Shown here: piece after piece, positions 13,174 to 24,692 of the stretch | How the letters are laid out: every line of letters begins with the position of its first letter | Numbering within the stretch: the stretch's first letter is position 1 | Origin: an uncultured Pelagibacteraceae bacterium | GTDB taxonomy: Bacteria; Pseudomonadota; Alphaproteobacteria; Pelagibacterales; Pelagibacteraceae | Direction: 5' to 3' | NCBI GenBank assembly: GCA_902571095.1 | Contig: CACGAV010000001.1 | Location: 1-64,000 of the forward strand | Length of the DNA stretch: 64,000 nt | Notes under the pieces: model-generated | What the model saw: the letters and a program-made list of their open reading frames with translations, nothing else | What the model was told of the DNA's origin: nothing | Database searches by the model: none | Made by a program: the position numbers and the translations under genes

Positions 13174-13362
13174 TAAAATACTTAAATTGTCTAGGTTTTT
13201 AGTAACCATTATAGGTTGACTTTTTACCTTTCAATGTTAGTTTAGCGCAATTTTGATAGTTAAAAGTAAGGTTATTTTGACCTTAAACCGTAACTAAAAA
13301 ATTTAAAGTCTTTCCATAACTGACTTTTATACTTTGTCAAAATTACAAAATTTTTAAAAATT
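13174..13362 (+). promoter_or_regulatory. rpoC-rpsL intergenic region, candidate promoter/leader for the str-S10-spc run
   Basis: 189 nt, the longest gap in the ribosomal block; small hairpins AGGT-N9-ACCT and TAAGGT-N7-ACCTTA; TATACT at 13328-13333. By-eye inference. Confidence 0.45.
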
Positions 13363-13734
13363 ATGCCGACGATTAACCAGTTGTTGAGAAAACCACGTGT
13401 AAAACCTTTAACAAGGAATAAGGTTCCTGCACTCGAAAAACAGCCAATTAAAAGAGGTGTGTGTATAAAAGTTTATACCACTACTCCAAAAAAACCAAAT
13501 TCAGCATTAAGAAAAGTTGCTAGAGTTAGATTATCAAACGGCTTTGAAGTTACCGCATATATTCCAGGAGAGGGCCACAATCTACAAGAACACTCTGTAG
13601 TTTTAATTAGAGGGGGTCGAGTAAAAGATTTGCCAGGTGTAAGATATCATATTTTGCGAGGAAATTTAGATGCACAAGGTGTAACAGCTCGAAAAAAAAG
13701 ACGATCTTTATATGGAGCTAAAAAACCGAAATAA
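13363..13734 (+). CDS. rpsL: 30S ribosomal protein S12
   Basis: [12 protein letters not shown]...[21 protein letters not shown]. Confidence 0.99.
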   Translation: MPTINQLLRKPRVKPLTRNKVPALEKQPIKRGVCIKVYTTTPKKPNSALRKVARVRLSNGFEVTAYIPGEGHNLQEHSVVLIRGGRVKDLPGVRYHILRGNLDAQGVTARKKRRSLYGAKKPK

Positions 13735-13739
13735 TTATT

Positions 13740-14207
13740 ATGTCAAGAAAAAGAAAAGCACCAAAAAGAAAAAGTTACTCTGATCCGAAATACGGATCTC
13801 AAGTTATTTCTAAATTTATAAATTCAATCATGTACGATGGAAAGCGAGCAATAGCAGAGAAGATTTTATATTCAGCATTAGATAAAATGAAAAATAAAAA
13901 CCAAGATCCTTTAAAAGTGTTTAATTCAGCAATAGAAAACGTTAGACCAAATCTTGAAGTCAGATCAAGAAGAGTTGGTGGCGCAACATATCAAGTTCCA
14001 GTAGAGGTAAAGTCAAACAGATCACAAGCATTAGCATTAAGATGGATTTTAGATGCATCTAGAAAAAGAAAGAATAAGACTATGTCAGAAAAACTTTTTT
14101 TTGAATTAATGGATGCTTCACAAAATAAAGGTTCCGCGGTTAAAAAGAGAGAGGATACTCACAAAATGGCAGAGTCCAATAAAGCTTTTGCTCACTTTAG
14201 ATGGTAA
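13740..14207 (+). CDS. rpsG: 30S ribosomal protein S7
   Basis: [17 protein letters not shown] signature. Confidence 0.99.
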   Translation: MSRKRKAPKRKSYSDPKYGSQVISKFINSIMYDGKRAIAEKILYSALDKMKNKNQDPLKVFNSAIENVRPNLEVRSRRVGGATYQVPVEVKSNRSQALALRWILDASRKRKNKTMSEKLFFELMDASQNKGSAVKKREDTHKMAESNKAFAHFRW

Positions 14208-14213
14208 AAAAAA

Positions 14214-16289
14214 ATGGCTAGAACTCATACATTAGAGAAATATAGAAATATCGGCATCATGGCACACATCGATGCTGGTAAAACAACAACAACTGAGAGG
14301 ATTTTATATTATACAGGTAAAAGTCATAAAATTGGCGAAGTACATGATGGTGCAGCAACAATGGATTGGATGGAGCAAGAACAAGAAAGAGGAATTACAA
14401 TAACATCAGCCGCCACCACTTGTTTTTGGAGAGAACACAGAATTAATATCATTGATACACCAGGTCACGTAGATTTTACCATTGAGGTTGAAAGGTCATT
14501 AAAAGTTTTAGATGGAGCGGTCGCTGTTTTTGATGGTGTTGCTGGTGTTGAACCACAATCAGAAACTGTTTGGAGACAGGCAGATAAGTATAAAGTTCCA
14601 AGGATATGCTTTGTAAATAAGTTAGATAGAACTGGCGCTGACTTTTTTAATTGTGTTGAAATGATTAAAGATAGATTAGGAGCAAAACCTCTTGTTATGC
14701 AAATACCAGTTGGTATGGAAGCTTCTCTAAAAGGTGTAATAGATTTAGTGAAAATGAAAGCAGTTTTGTGGAAGGATGAAAAACTTGGTGCAGAATTTGA
14801 ATATACCGAAATACCATCAGATTTAAAAAATCAAGCTGAAAAATATCGAAAAGAATTAATTGAAACGGCAGTAGAACAGGATGAAAAATTAATGGATGAT
14901 TATTTAAATGGCAAAGAAATATCAGAAAAAGATATTATTTCTTGCGTAAGAAAAGGATGTTTAAAATTTGATTTTGTGCCTGTTTTAACAGGATCAGCCT
15001 TCAAAAACAAAGGAGTTCAACCTTTACTTGATGCTGTTGTTGACTTTCTTCCAAGTCCAAAAGATCTTAATTCAATAAAAGGTACTAAACCAAATTCTAA
15101 AGATGAGGTAGAAAGAAAATTTGACGACAAAGAACCTTTTTCGGCTTTAGCATTTAAAGTTGCAAATGATCCTTTTGTTGGTTCATTAACTTTTATAAGA
15201 ATTTACTCTGGAACTTTAAAGTCTGGAACCGGAATTTACAATACATCAAGAGATAAAGAAGAAAGAGTAGGAAGAATGTTGTTAATGCACGCAAATAGTC
15301 GAGAAGATGTAAAAGAGGCAAACACCGGAGATATTGTTGCATTAGCAGGACTTAAGTACACTATTACTGGTCACACGTTGTCTGACGAAGATAATCCAGT
15401 GGTATTAGAGCCAATGGAATTTCCAGATCCAGTTATTGAAATTGCTGTCGAACCTAAAACAAAAGGTGATCAAGAAAAAATGGGAGAAGCTTTGGGTCGA
15501 TTGGCAAAAGAAGACCCATCTTTTAGAGTTACCTCAGACGAAGAGTCTGGACAAACCATTATTAAAGGAATGGGAGAATTACATCTTGATATTATAGTTG
15601 ATAGAATGAAGAGAGAGTTTAAAGTCGAAGCTAATATTGGAGCACCTCAAGTAGCATATAGAGAAACAATCCTTAAACCAATATCAAATGTATATATTCA
15701 TAAAAAACAAAGTGGTGGAGCAGGACAATTTGCGAAGGTTGAATTACAAGTAGAACCTTTAGAGCCTGGAAAAGGACGAGAGATTGAAAACAAAATCAAA
15801 GGCGGGTCAATCCCTAAAGAATTCATACCTGGCGTAGAAAAAGGTGTGGAGAGTGTTGCTGACAATGGTATCTTGGCTGGTTTTCCGTTAATTGACTACA
15901 AAGTTACTATAGTAGACGGTTTACATCACGATGTGGACTCAAGTGTATTGGCATTTGAAATTGCATCAAGATATTGTTTTAAAGAGGCTTGTTCTAAGGC
16001 AGGTCTAAAACTTTTAGAGCCTGTGATGAGAGTAGAAGTTATAACCCCTGAAGATTATATGGGAGATGTTATCGGAGATCTTAATAGTAGGAGAGGCCAA
16101 GTTTCAACAACTGACAAAAGAGGTAATGCAACCGTTATAAGCGCAATGGTTCCACTTGCAAATATGTTTGGTTATATAAATAATTTAAGATCAATGTCGC
16201 AGGGAAGAGCGCAATACTCTATGTTTTTTGATCATTATGCAAAAGTACCTCAAAATGTTCAAGATGAAGTAACAAAAAAAATGGCATAA
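14214..16289 (+). CDS. fusA: Elongation factor G
   Basis: 691 aa; [28 protein letters not shown]. Confidence 0.99.
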   Translation: MARTHTLEKYRNIGIMAHIDAGKTTTTERILYYTGKSHKIGEVHDGAATMDWMEQEQERGITITSAATTCFWREHRINIIDTPGHVDFTIEVERSLKVLDGAVAVFDGVAGVEPQSETVWRQADKYKVPRICFVNKLDRTGADFFNCVEMIKDRLGAKPLVMQIPVGMEASLKGVIDLVKMKAVLWKDEKLGAEFEYTEIPSDLKNQAEKYRKELIETAVEQDEKLMDDYLNGKEISEKDIISCVRKGCLKFDFVPVLTGSAFKNKGVQPLLDAVVDFLPSPKDLNSIKGTKPNSKDEVERKFDDKEPFSALAFKVANDPFVGSLTFIRIYSGTLKSGTGIYNTSRDKEERVGRMLLMHANSREDVKEANTGDIVALAGLKYTITGHTLSDEDNPVVLEPMEFPDPVIEIAVEPKTKGDQEKMGEALGRLAKEDPSFRVTSDEESGQTIIKGMGELHLDIIVDRMKREFKVEANIGAPQVAYRETILKPISNVYIHKKQSGGAGQFAKVELQVEPLEPGKGREIENKIKGGSIPKEFIPGVEKGVESVADNGILAGFPLIDYKVTIVDGLHHDVDSSVLAFEIASRYCFKEACSKAGLKLLEPVMRVEVITPEDYMGDVIGDLNSRRGQVSTTDKRGNATVISAMVPLANMFGYINNLRSMSQGRAQYSMFFDHYAKVPQNVQDEVTKKMA

Positions 16290-16293
16290 AAAA

Positions 16294-16602
16294 ATGGACA
16301 AACAAAACATTAGAATACATCTTAAAGCTTACGATAACAAAATCCTTGATATGTCCACTGAGGAAATAGTTAATACAGCGAAGAGAACAGGAGCACAGGT
16401 GAGAGGACCTATCCCTTTACCTACAAAAATTGAAAGATTTACCGTTCTAAGATCGCCGCATATAGATAAAAAAAGTAGGGAGCAATTTGAAACAAGAACA
16501 CACAAAAGATTAATAGATATCCTTGAACCGACACCACAGACAGTAGAAGCTCTAATGAAACTTGATCTAGCATCTGGTGTAAATATTGAAATAAAGATTT
16601 GA
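16294..16602 (+). CDS. rpsJ: 30S ribosomal protein S10
   Basis: [14 protein letters not shown]...[29 protein letters not shown]. Confidence 0.99.
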   Translation: MDKQNIRIHLKAYDNKILDMSTEEIVNTAKRTGAQVRGPIPLPTKIERFTVLRSPHIDKKSREQFETRTHKRLIDILEPTPQTVEALMKLDLASGVNIEIKI

Positions 16603-16604
16603 TT

Positions 16605-17381
16605 ATGACAGTAGGATTAGTAGGAAAAAAAATTGGAATGACAAGAGAGTTTTATGACTCAGGGATATCTATTCCTGTAACAGTAGTAAAGGTTGAAAAA
16701 GGAAGAGTTATAGATGTATATAACAAGGAAAAAAATGGGTATTCCGCAGTTAAATTGGGTTTTTTTAAAATCAAGAATTCTAAACTTACAAATCAAATGA
16801 AAGGTTTTTTCGCAAAGAAAAACACTGAACCAAAAAAGATAATAAAGGAATATAGAGTTGAAAAAACAGAGGACTTCAAAACAGGTAATGAAATAGGCCT
16901 TGAGACATTTAAAGATGTTAAATTTATCGACATTAGGTCAAAAACTATTGGAAAAGGATTTGCAGGAGTTATGAAAAAATATAATTTTGCAGGCTTGAGA
17001 GCTACACATGGAGTTTCAGTATCACATAGGTCACACGGGTCAACAGGTCAAAGACAGGATCCAGGTAAAGTATTTAAAGGGAAGAAAATGGCTGGCCATA
17101 TGGGCGGAAAATACAGAACAATCCTGAATCTTGAAGTTGTAAAATCGGATTTAGAAAATGATTTGATTTATATAAAAGGTTCAATACCTGGTTCTAAAAA
17201 CTCAATTATTTTTTTAAGAAAATCAACAAAATCAATTAATAGAAAAACATCAATTGAAAAATATGCTCAAGAAAGCAAAGAAACTTCGAAAAAAGATACA
17301 AAAAAAATTCCCGAAGCTAAAAAAAATACCACAAAAACAAATGAAAATAAAACAACCCAAAAAGTGGAAAAAAAGAAATAA
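16605..17381 (+). CDS. rplC: 50S ribosomal protein L3 with Lys-rich C-terminal extension
   Basis: [23 protein letters not shown]...[31 protein letters not shown] at 16605 preferred over TTG at 16599. Confidence 0.97.
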   Translation: MTVGLVGKKIGMTREFYDSGISIPVTVVKVEKGRVIDVYNKEKNGYSAVKLGFFKIKNSKLTNQMKGFFAKKNTEPKKIIKEYRVEKTEDFKTGNEIGLETFKDVKFIDIRSKTIGKGFAGVMKKYNFAGLRATHGVSVSHRSHGSTGQRQDPGKVFKGKKMAGHMGGKYRTILNLEVVKSDLENDLIYIKGSIPGSKNSIIFLRKSTKSINRKTSIEKYAQESKETSKKDTKKIPEAKKNTTKTNENKTTQKVEKKK

Positions 17382-17384
17382 ATT

Positions 17385-18023
17385 ATGACTTTAAAAGTTT
17401 TAAATATTGATGGTGCTAGCAAATCACAAGGTCTTAAGATATCTGATAATCTAGTTGGACTAAAGGTGAATAATAGACTTTTGAAGTATGTTATTGATTG
17501 GCAATTAAACAAAAATAAAAAACGGGTTGCTAAAACTAAACAGAGAAACGAAGTTGTTGGTTCTACAAGAAAAATTTATGCTCAAAAAGGAACAGGAGGT
17601 GCAAGACACGCAAGTAGAAAAGCACCTTTGTTTGTTGGAGGTGGTATTGCTCATGGACCAAAAGGAAATAACTATAAAACTAAAAGTATAAATAAAAAAA
17701 TTCGTAAAATTGCTTTAGCACAGAGTATTTCAAAAAAGAATTTTAATAAAGAACTTCATATATTTGAGGATGTAAAAAAACAAATAATTAAAACCAAAAT
17801 ATTCAATAACTTTCTAATAAAAAATAACCTAAAAAATGTTTTAATTATATCTGACAAAGAAACACAGAAGAATATTTTTAAATCAGTAAGAAATATACCT
17901 GATGTAAAACTAATTTTGGATGAGGGCGCAAATGTATATGATTTATTTAAGTATAAAAATGTTCTTATGACAAAAACATCTATAAAAAATTTAGAACAGA
18001 GGTTTAAAAATGAAAAAAATTAA
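17385..18023 (+). CDS. rplD: 50S ribosomal protein L4
   Basis: KQRNEVVGSTRKIYAQKGTGGARHASRKAPLFVGGGIAHGPK. Confidence 0.98.
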   Translation: MTLKVLNIDGASKSQGLKISDNLVGLKVNNRLLKYVIDWQLNKNKKRVAKTKQRNEVVGSTRKIYAQKGTGGARHASRKAPLFVGGGIAHGPKGNNYKTKSINKKIRKIALAQSISKKNFNKELHIFEDVKKQIIKTKIFNNFLIKNNLKNVLIISDKETQKNIFKSVRNIPDVKLILDEGANVYDLFKYKNVLMTKTSIKNLEQRFKNEKN

Positions 18024-18303
18024 TTATTTGGATAGTATAAAATCACCTGTAGTAACAGAAAAAGCCACAGGTTTATCAGAACAAAATAAAATAATTTTTA
18101 AAGTTCATGAAAATGCTTCCAAGAAATCAATAAAAAAAAATATTGAAAAAATTTTTAAAGTTTCAGTTGTTAAAGTAAATACTTTGAACAAGAAATCTAA
18201 GATTAAAATTGTTAGAGGAAAATATGGTACAAAAAAAGGATTTAAAAAAGCAGTAGTAACTTTAAAAAAAGGTCAAAGTATTGATCTTGGAACTGGAGCA
18301 TAA
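18010..18303 (+). CDS. rplW: 50S ribosomal protein L23
   Basis: SPVVTEKATGLSEQNKIIFKV; position in S10 operon. Confidence 0.97.
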   Translation: MKKINYLDSIKSPVVTEKATGLSEQNKIIFKVHENASKKSIKKNIEKIFKVSVVKVNTLNKKSKIKIVRGKYGTKKGFKKAVVTLKKGQSIDLGTGA

Positions 18304-18305
18304 TA

Positions 18306-19142
18306 GTGAGTTTAAAGACATTTAAACCATATACGAAATCAACTAGAACAACTATTCTGGTTGATAGAAAAAATTTGTGGAAAGGACCTCCAATCAAATC
18401 CTTAACCAAAGGTAAAATTTCATCAGGAGGCAGAAATAATCTTGGAAGAATTACATCAAGAGCTAAAGGATCCGGCCATAAAAAAAGATATAGAATAATT
18501 GATTTTTTAAGGAATAAAATTGATGTTGTTGGAAAAGTTGAGAGAATTGAATACGATCCTAATAGGACTTCTTATATTGCATTAATAAATTACGAAGATA
18601 AAACAAAAAATTATATTATTTGTCCCGAGAGTATCAAAGTGGGTGATAGTGTAGTTTCAGGTATTGAAAAAGAAATTAAGATAGGGAACTGTATGCCTTT
18701 AAAAGATATCCCGCCAGGAACTCAAATCCACAACGTTGAATTAGTGAAAGGATCGGGCGGAAAACTTGCAAGATCTGCTGGTGCTTCTGTTATATTGTCA
18801 GGCTTTGATGATGAATATGCAATTCTCAAGTTATCATCTGGCGAAAGTAGAAAAATTAGATCAGACTGTAGAGCAACAATTGGATCAGTATCAAATTCAG
18901 ATCAAAAAAATATTCAAATTGGTAAAGCAGGTAGAAATAGATGGAAAGGAAAAAGGCCGATAGTCAGAGGAGTTGCAAAAAATCCTGTTGATCACCCTCA
19001 TGGAGGAGGAGAAGGAAAAACTTCTGGTGGAAGAAATCCAGTTTCACCGTGGGGTCAATCAGCCAAAGGATTAAAAACGCGGAAACCAAAAAGAAGTGAT
19101 CAATTTATAATATCAAGAAGAAAAAAAAGGAATAAATCATGA
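18306..19142 (+). CDS. rplB: 50S ribosomal protein L2 (GTG start)
   Basis: [44 protein letters not shown]. Confidence 0.99.
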   Translation: MSLKTFKPYTKSTRTTILVDRKNLWKGPPIKSLTKGKISSGGRNNLGRITSRAKGSGHKKRYRIIDFLRNKIDVVGKVERIEYDPNRTSYIALINYEDKTKNYIICPESIKVGDSVVSGIEKEIKIGNCMPLKDIPPGTQIHNVELVKGSGGKLARSAGASVILSGFDDEYAILKLSSGESRKIRSDCRATIGSVSNSDQKNIQIGKAGRNRWKGKRPIVRGVAKNPVDHPHGGGEGKTSGGRNPVSPWGQSAKGLKTRKPKRSDQFIISRRKKRNKS

Positions 19143-19540
19143 CCAGAGGTATTTGGAAAGGTCCATTTGTACACCCGAGTTTATTAAAAAAAGTCGATAA
19201 ACTTAAAGATGGGGGAAAAAAACAGCCAATTAAAACATGGTCAAGAAATTCTACAATTATACCTGAGTTTGTTGGACATAGTTTTTTAATACACAATGGA
19301 AGAACCTTCATTCCAATTACAATCTCAGAAGAAATGGTCGGTCATAAACTTGGAGAATTTTCACCTACAAGAAAATTTGCAGGTCATACACCTGCTGACA
19401 AGAAAGCTGCAGCAGAAGGTGGTACTGCTAAGACACCTTCAGCAGCCTCTGCACCGAAAGCAGCTGTTGCAGCACCTGGTGCAGCTCCTAAAGCTCCAGC
19501 AAGTAGTACACCAAAAGGAAAAGATGATGGAAAAAAGTAA
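19139..19540 (+). CDS. rpsS: 30S ribosomal protein S19 with Ala/Pro-rich C-terminal tail
   Basis: [17 protein letters not shown]...[50 protein letters not shown], then 44-residue low-complexity tail. Confidence 0.98.
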   Translation: MTRGIWKGPFVHPSLLKKVDKLKDGGKKQPIKTWSRNSTIIPEFVGHSFLIHNGRTFIPITISEEMVGHKLGEFSPTRKFAGHTPADKKAAAEGGTAKTPSAASAPKAAVAAPGAAPKAPASSTPKGKDDGKK

Positions 19541-19892
19541 TTTAGTAAAAGCTATAAATAAGAATGTTAGATCAGGTGCAAGAAAAGCTAATCTAATATT
19601 AAATTTTATCAAAGGTAAGAAAGTTGATGTTGCAATACGAGATCTTGAATTTACTAGAAAAAAAGTTGCTGTAGATATAAAAAAAACAGTACAGTCTGCT
19701 ATTTCTAATGCAGAAAATAACTATCAGTATGATATTGATAATTTATATATCAAAGAAGCATACGTTGGAAAATCTATTGTAATGAAGAGATTTAGACCAA
19801 GGGCAAAAGGTAGAGCAGCTCCAATAAAAAAGCCCTTTAGTAGAGTAACTGTAATTTTAGAAGAAAAAAAAAATAAAGAGGATAAAAAATAA
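19527..19892 (+). CDS. rplV: 50S ribosomal protein L22
   Basis: In-frame ATG at 19524/19527 inside the longer [32 protein letters not shown]...[32 protein letters not shown]. Confidence 0.95.
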   Translation: MEKSNLVKAINKNVRSGARKANLILNFIKGKKVDVAIRDLEFTRKKVAVDIKKTVQSAISNAENNYQYDIDNLYIKEAYVGKSIVMKRFRPRAKGRAAPIKKPFSRVTVILEEKKNKEDKK

Positions 19893-20578
19893 TGGGACAA
19901 AAAGTAAATCCGGTTGGTTTTAGGTTGGGTGTTAATAGAGGTTGGGACTCAATATGGTTTGCAAAAAAAGCAGAATATGGAAAGTTTTTAATAGAGGACC
20001 ATAAAATTAGAGAATATATAAGAAAAAACATTACAAATTCAGGAGTGTCAGAAATTGTAATTGAAAGATCATCTAAGAAATGCACTGTTTCAATTCATAC
20101 CTCAAGACCTGGATTTGTTATTGGAAAAAAAGGTTCTGACATAGAGAAAATAAAAAAAAAATTATCAAAAATTACCAGCAGTGAAGTTTCAGTAAATATT
20201 AAAGAAATCAAAAAACCGGAGTTAAACGCTTACTTAGTTGCAGAAAATATTGCTCAACAATTAGTAAAAAGGGTTGCCTATAGAAGAGCAATGAAAAGAG
20301 CTATGCAAGGCACTATGCGTTTAGGAGCTAAAGGAATTAAGGTTTGTGTAAGCGGAAGACTTGCGGGAAATGATATTGCTAGAAGTGAATGGCTCAGGGA
20401 AGGAAGTATTCCATTGCACACTTTAAGAGCAAATTTAGATTATGCTGAGGCAGAAGCGTTAACAACATATGGAATGATTGGGGTAAAAGTTTGGATATAT
20501 AAAGGGGAAATATTTTTAAAAGATGTTGAAAAAGAAAAAGCTGAAAGGGTAAAAAATGCTACAGCCAACAAGAAGTAA
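19892..20578 (+). CDS. rpsC: 30S ribosomal protein S3
   Basis: [15 protein letters not shown] domain [15 protein letters not shown]. Confidence 0.99.
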   Translation: MGQKVNPVGFRLGVNRGWDSIWFAKKAEYGKFLIEDHKIREYIRKNITNSGVSEIVIERSSKKCTVSIHTSRPGFVIGKKGSDIEKIKKKLSKITSSEVSVNIKEIKKPELNAYLVAENIAQQLVKRVAYRRAMKRAMQGTMRLGAKGIKVCVSGRLAGNDIARSEWLREGSIPLHTLRANLDYAEAEALTTYGMIGVKVWIYKGEIFLKDVEKEKAERVKNATANKK

Positions 20579-20960
20579 ATACCGAAAAGCTCATAAAGGA
20601 AGAATTCATGGTAAAGCTTCTAGAGTTGCAACTTTAAATTACGGATCTTTTGGTCTAAAGGCTATGCAGCCCGAAAGAGTTATTGGAAAACAAATAGAAG
20701 CAGCAAGAGTTGCATTGACCAGACATATGCAAAGAACTGGTAAAGTTTGGTCTAGAGTTTTTCCAAATATTCCAGTATCAAAAAAACCAACAGAAGTTAG
20801 AATGGGAAAAGGAAAAGGTTCACCTGAATTTTGGGCATGCCGTGTAAAACCTGGCAGAATATTATTTGAGGTTGATGGAGTTTCGGAAGAGGTCGCCAGA
20901 GAAGCATTATATAAAGCTTCTGCTAAACTTCCAATAAAAACAAAGTTTATTAAAAGGTAA
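20556..20960 (+). CDS. rplP: 50S ribosomal protein L16
   Basis: [16 protein letters not shown]...[26 protein letters not shown]. Confidence 0.99.
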   Translation: MLQPTRSKYRKAHKGRIHGKASRVATLNYGSFGLKAMQPERVIGKQIEAARVALTRHMQRTGKVWSRVFPNIPVSKKPTEVRMGKGKGSPEFWACRVKPGRILFEVDGVSEEVAREALYKASAKLPIKTKFIKR

Positions 20961-20962
20961 AT

Positions 20963-21148
20963 ATGAAAAAAAAGGATATTAAAAAGTTGAGCAAAGATCA
21001 ATCAGTTAGAGAAATTTCAAAATTAAAAAGGGATTTGCTCAATATGAGGTTTAAGAAAATTAATGGGCAACTACAAAATGTTGCTGAATATTCTTTAATT
21101 AAAAAAAATATTGCAAGACTTTATAGTTTAATAGGAAATAAAAAATGA
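20963..21148 (+). CDS. rpmC: 50S ribosomal protein L29
   Basis: 61 aa between L16 and S17; [19 protein letters not shown]. Confidence 0.95.
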   Translation: MKKKDIKKLSKDQSVREISKLKRDLLNMRFKKINGQLQNVAEYSLIKKNIARLYSLIGNKK

Positions 21149-21375
21149 CAAAAAGAGTTTTACAAGGAAAAGTAGTCAGTAGCAAAGGTAACAAAACTGT
21201 TGTAGTAGAGGTTAAAAGAAGATTTCAACATCCTTTTTACGGAAAAACTATATCAAGATCAAAAAAATATCACGCTCATGATGAAAAAAATAAGTTTAAA
21301 GAAGGTGATATTGTAAAAATAATTGAGAGCAAACCAATATCTAAATTAAAAACATGGCAGGTAATTGAAAAATGA
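21145..21375 (+). CDS. rpsQ: 30S ribosomal protein S17
   Basis: [42 protein letters not shown]. Confidence 0.98.
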   Translation: MTKRVLQGKVVSSKGNKTVVVEVKRRFQHPFYGKTISRSKKYHAHDEKNKFKEGDIVKIIESKPISKLKTWQVIEK

Positions 21376-21740
21376 TACAAGTACAAACAGAATTAATGGT
21401 TGCAGATAATACTGGAGCAAAAAGAGTTGAATGCATCAAAGTTTTAGGGGGATCTAAAAGACGATATGCTTCTGTTGGAGACCTAATTGTGGTGAGTGTC
21501 AAAGATGCTTTGCCAAAGGGCAAAGTGAAAAAAGGATCAGTTCATAAAGCAGTTGTTGTAAGAACAAAAAAAGAAATTTTTAGAAAAGATGGGTCAAAGG
21601 TCCAATTTGATACTAATTCAGTGGTTTTAACTGATGAAAAAGGTGAGCCAATTGGAACAAGAATTTTTGGACCTGTGACAAGAGAATTAAGATCTAGAGG
21701 ACAAACAAAAATTATTTCTTTAGCACCGGAGGTAATCTAA
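21372..21740 (+). CDS. rplN: 50S ribosomal protein L14
   Basis: [27 protein letters not shown]. Confidence 0.99.
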   Translation: MIQVQTELMVADNTGAKRVECIKVLGGSKRRYASVGDLIVVSVKDALPKGKVKKGSVHKAVVVRTKKEIFRKDGSKVQFDTNSVVLTDEKGEPIGTRIFGPVTRELRSRGQTKIISLAPEVI

Positions 21741-21742
21741 TA

Positions 21743-21982
21743 ATGTTTTTAAAAAAAGGAGAAAAGGTAAAAGTAACAGTTGGAAAGGATAAAGGAAAAA
21801 CCGGTGAAATTATTGAAATTAATAGAGTTCGTAATCTGGCAAAAGTTAAAGAAGTTAATATGGTAAAAAAACACAAAAAAGCAACGAAAGAAAACAAAGG
21901 CGGAATAATAAATATAGAGGGATTTATTAATTTATCTAATTTAAAAAAATTAGATGATATTAAAAAAAAGAGTAAAAAATGA
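21743..21982 (+). CDS. rplX: 50S ribosomal protein L24
   Basis: KKGEKVKVTVGKDKGKTGEIIEINR KOW motif. Confidence 0.97.
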   Translation: MFLKKGEKVKVTVGKDKGKTGEIIEINRVRNLAKVKEVNMVKKHKKATKENKGGIINIEGFINLSNLKKLDDIKKKSKK

Positions 21983-22587
21983 AACCTAGATTAAGAGAAA
22001 AATATAATAATGAAATTATTAAAAACTTAATGACCAAGTTAAGTCTTAAAAATTTGCATTCCGTTCCAAAAATAACAAAAATTGTTATTAATATGGGTCT
22101 TGGAGCAGATGCTTTAGATAAAAAGATCATCGAAACATGTATAAAAGATATTTCCTCAATCAGTGGTCAATATCCACTTGTAACTAAATTTAAGAAATCA
22201 ATTTCAAATTTTAAATCGAGAAAAGGTTCTAACGCCGGTCTAAAAGTTACTTTAAGAAATGACAGAATGTATGAGTTTGTTGATCGTTTAGTTAATATTG
22301 CTTTACCAAGAATCAAAGATTTCAAGGGATTAAAAGATAGCAGTTGTGATAAATTTGGAAATTTTAGTTTTGGCATCAAAGAGCACATAATATTTCCAGA
22401 AATAAATTTTGATAAAGTTGATAGGATTAGAGGTTTGGATATTACTATTGTTACATCAGGTCAATCGAAGAATGATACTGTAACTCTTTTAAAAGAATTT
22501 AATTTTCCTATTTTTAAAACCGCCGAAAAGAAAAAAAAGAAAATTAAAACTATACCTACAAATCAGGAGAAAGAAAAAAATGGCTAA
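21979..22587 (+). CDS. rplE: 50S ribosomal protein L5
   Basis: [14 protein letters not shown]...[35 protein letters not shown]; extended Lys-rich C-terminus. Confidence 0.98.
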   Translation: MKPRLREKYNNEIIKNLMTKLSLKNLHSVPKITKIVINMGLGADALDKKIIETCIKDISSISGQYPLVTKFKKSISNFKSRKGSNAGLKVTLRNDRMYEFVDRLVNIALPRIKDFKGLKDSSCDKFGNFSFGIKEHIIFPEINFDKVDRIRGLDITIVTSGQSKNDTVTLLKEFNFPIFKTAEKKKKKIKTIPTNQEKEKNG

Positions 22588-22885
22588 AACCAGCGCAGTA
22601 CAAAGAAATCTAAAAAGAATAAAAATGTCAAAACGTTTTGAAAAAAAAAGAAAAAAACTTAAAGCAATAATAAAAAATAAAAAACTTCCTTTAAATGAGA
22701 GATTTGCAGCTCAGTTAAAACTTTCGAAGCTACCAAAAAACTCATCAAAAATTAGAATTAGAAATAGATGCGAAATAACAGGTAGACCACATGGGGTTTA
22801 TAGAAAACTTAAAATTTCAAGAATAGCTCTAAGAGAAATGGCATCATCAGGAAAAATTCCTGGAATGACCAAGTCTAGCTGGTAA
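22580..22885 (+). CDS. rpsN: 30S ribosomal protein S14 (zinc-independent form)
   Basis: [41 protein letters not shown]. Confidence 0.98.
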   Translation: MAKTSAVQRNLKRIKMSKRFEKKRKKLKAIIKNKKLPLNERFAAQLKLSKLPKNSSKIRIRNRCEITGRPHGVYRKLKISRIALREMASSGKIPGMTKSSW

Positions 22886-22895
22886 AGGAGAAAAT

Positions 22896-23294
22896 ATGAC
22901 TTTTGTAGATCCAATTGGAGATATGTTAACCAGAATAAGAAATGGACAAATGAGGTCTTTGAATAAAATTTCTATACCTTTTTCAAATTTTAGGTCAAAA
23001 ATTTTAGATGTACTTAAGAAAGAGGGTTATATTATAAATTTTATTGTCGACAAAGATAAAGACAATAAAAAATCTATCTTAGTCGACCTCAAATATTATG
23101 AAGGAAGACCTGTTATTAGGGAAATCAAGAGAGTCTCAAAACCAGGGAGAAGAGTTTATTCAAGCGCTACAAGCATTCCAAGAGTGCACAGTGGCTTAGG
23201 GCTAGCAATTTTATCAACTAGTAAAGGAGTTATGTCTGACAGTGAAGCAATAAAAAATAATTTAGGTGGCGAAATAATTTGTAGGATATTTTAA
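22896..23294 (+). CDS. rpsH: 30S ribosomal protein S8
   Basis: DPIGDMLTRIRNGQ; SKPGRRVYSS; SD AAAGGAG. Confidence 0.99.
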   Translation: MTFVDPIGDMLTRIRNGQMRSLNKISIPFSNFRSKILDVLKKEGYIINFIVDKDKDNKKSILVDLKYYEGRPVIREIKRVSKPGRRVYSSATSIPRVHSGLGLAILSTSKGVMSDSEAIKNNLGGEIICRIF

Positions 23295-23836
23295 TGTCTA
23301 AACTTGGAAAAAAAATAATTGTTTTACCGAAAGAGTCATCCATAAAAGTTGACGGAGAATCTTTATTGGTTTCTGGACCAAAGGGCTCACAAAAAGTACC
23401 ATTTAATCAAAAACTTTTTACCTCTAAAACTAACGAAAAAAATGAATTTCAAATAGTTCCAAATGATAAAAAATTGAAAAATATTTCTGTGCTTTGGGGT
23501 ACTTATAGAAGTTTAATCAACAATGCAGTGCAAGGCGTTACAAAAGGTCACGAAAAAAATCTTGAATTAAGTGGTGTAGGCTTTAGGGCAAACATTAAAG
23601 GCGACGATTTAGTTTTAAGCTTAGGTTTCAGTCATGAAGTAAAATACAAAGTACCAAAAGGTGTTAGTATTAAGGTAGAGAAGCAAACCAAACTAAATAT
23701 TGTTGGTTTAGACAAGGAGCTGGTGTCAAAAACCTCTTCTGAGATCAAATCTTTAAAACCTGTAGAACCTTATAAAGCAAAAGGTATTAAAGAAAAAGAC
23801 CAGTACGTTTTAAGAAAAGAAGGAAAGAAAAAATAA
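23294..23836 (+). CDS. rplF: 50S ribosomal protein L6
   Basis: [33 protein letters not shown]-terminal [23 protein letters not shown]. Confidence 0.98.
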   Translation: MSKLGKKIIVLPKESSIKVDGESLLVSGPKGSQKVPFNQKLFTSKTNEKNEFQIVPNDKKLKNISVLWGTYRSLINNAVQGVTKGHEKNLELSGVGFRANIKGDDLVLSLGFSHEVKYKVPKGVSIKVEKQTKLNIVGLDKELVSKTSSEIKSLKPVEPYKAKGIKEKDQYVLRKEGKKK

Positions 23837-24189
23837 TGAAAAAAATTTCTACAGATAAAAAACGAATTGTAAGAAACAGAATAAAACTAAAAAAAGTAAG
23901 TTTTGGTAAACTAAGAATTACTATTTCTAAATCTCTTAAAAATATCTCAGCACAGATAGTAGATGACAGTATAAATAAAACTATAGTTTCCGCATCTTCA
24001 AATGAAAAAAATTTCAAAAAAGATAAAAAAAATAAGACCAATTTATCAATTACAGTTGGCGAACTTTTGGCTAAAAGAGCCGCAGAAAAAAAAATTAACA
24101 ATGTTTATTTTGACCGAGGCGGTTACAAATATCACGGAAGAGTAAAAGCATTGGCAGAGTCACTTAGAAAAAATGGATTAAACTTTTAA
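23836..24189 (+). CDS. rplR: 50S ribosomal protein L18
   Basis: [32 protein letters not shown]...[28 protein letters not shown]. Confidence 0.97.
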   Translation: MKKISTDKKRIVRNRIKLKKVSFGKLRITISKSLKNISAQIVDDSINKTIVSASSNEKNFKKDKKNKTNLSITVGELLAKRAAEKKINNVYFDRGGYKYHGRVKALAESLRKNGLNF

Positions 24190-24692
24190 TGAGAGATAGT
24201 GAATTTATAGAAAAATTGGTTGCAATTAACAGAATAACCAAAGTAGTAAAAGGCGGAAGAAGATTTGGTTTTGCAGCTCTTGTTGTTGTTGGGAACCAAA
24301 AAGGATCAATTGGTATTGGAAAAGGGAAATCCAAACAGGTGCCAGATGCAATAAAAAAAGCAACTGAACTTGCAAAAAGAACTATGTTTCAAATACCCCT
24401 TAAGGACGGAAGAACATTACATCACGATATTCACTCTAAAAGTGGTTCTGGAAAAATTCTTATGAGATCAGCTCCAACAGGAACTGGTATAATAGCAGGA
24501 GGTGCGATGAGAGCGGTTTGTGAGGTTATTGGTATTCAGGATGTAGTAGCAAAATCTTTAGGCTCAGCAAATCCACATAACGTTTTAAAAGCTATGATAG
24601 ATGGACTTAAAAATCAAAGCTCACCAAAATTACTATCAGCAATAAGAGGAAAAAAAATATCTGAAATTATTAAGAAAAGGGAAAACAATTAA
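24189..24692 (+). CDS. rpsE: 30S ribosomal protein S5
   Basis: [35 protein letters not shown]. Confidence 0.99.
   Translation: MRDSEFIEKLVAINRITKVVKGGRRFGFAALVVVGNQKGSIGIGKGKSKQVPDAIKKATELAKRTMFQIPLKDGRTLHHDIHSKSGSGKILMRSAPTGTGIIAGGAMRAVCEVIGIQDVVAKSLGSANPHNVLKAMIDGLKNQSSPKLLSAIRGKKISEIIKKRENN

Noticed and set aside
19296-19523. Long N-terminal extension of the L22 ORF
   Set aside because: The upstream part is the alternate frame of rpsS (Gln/Leu-rich artefact of the Ala/Pro tail); L22 homology starts at ATG 19524/19527.
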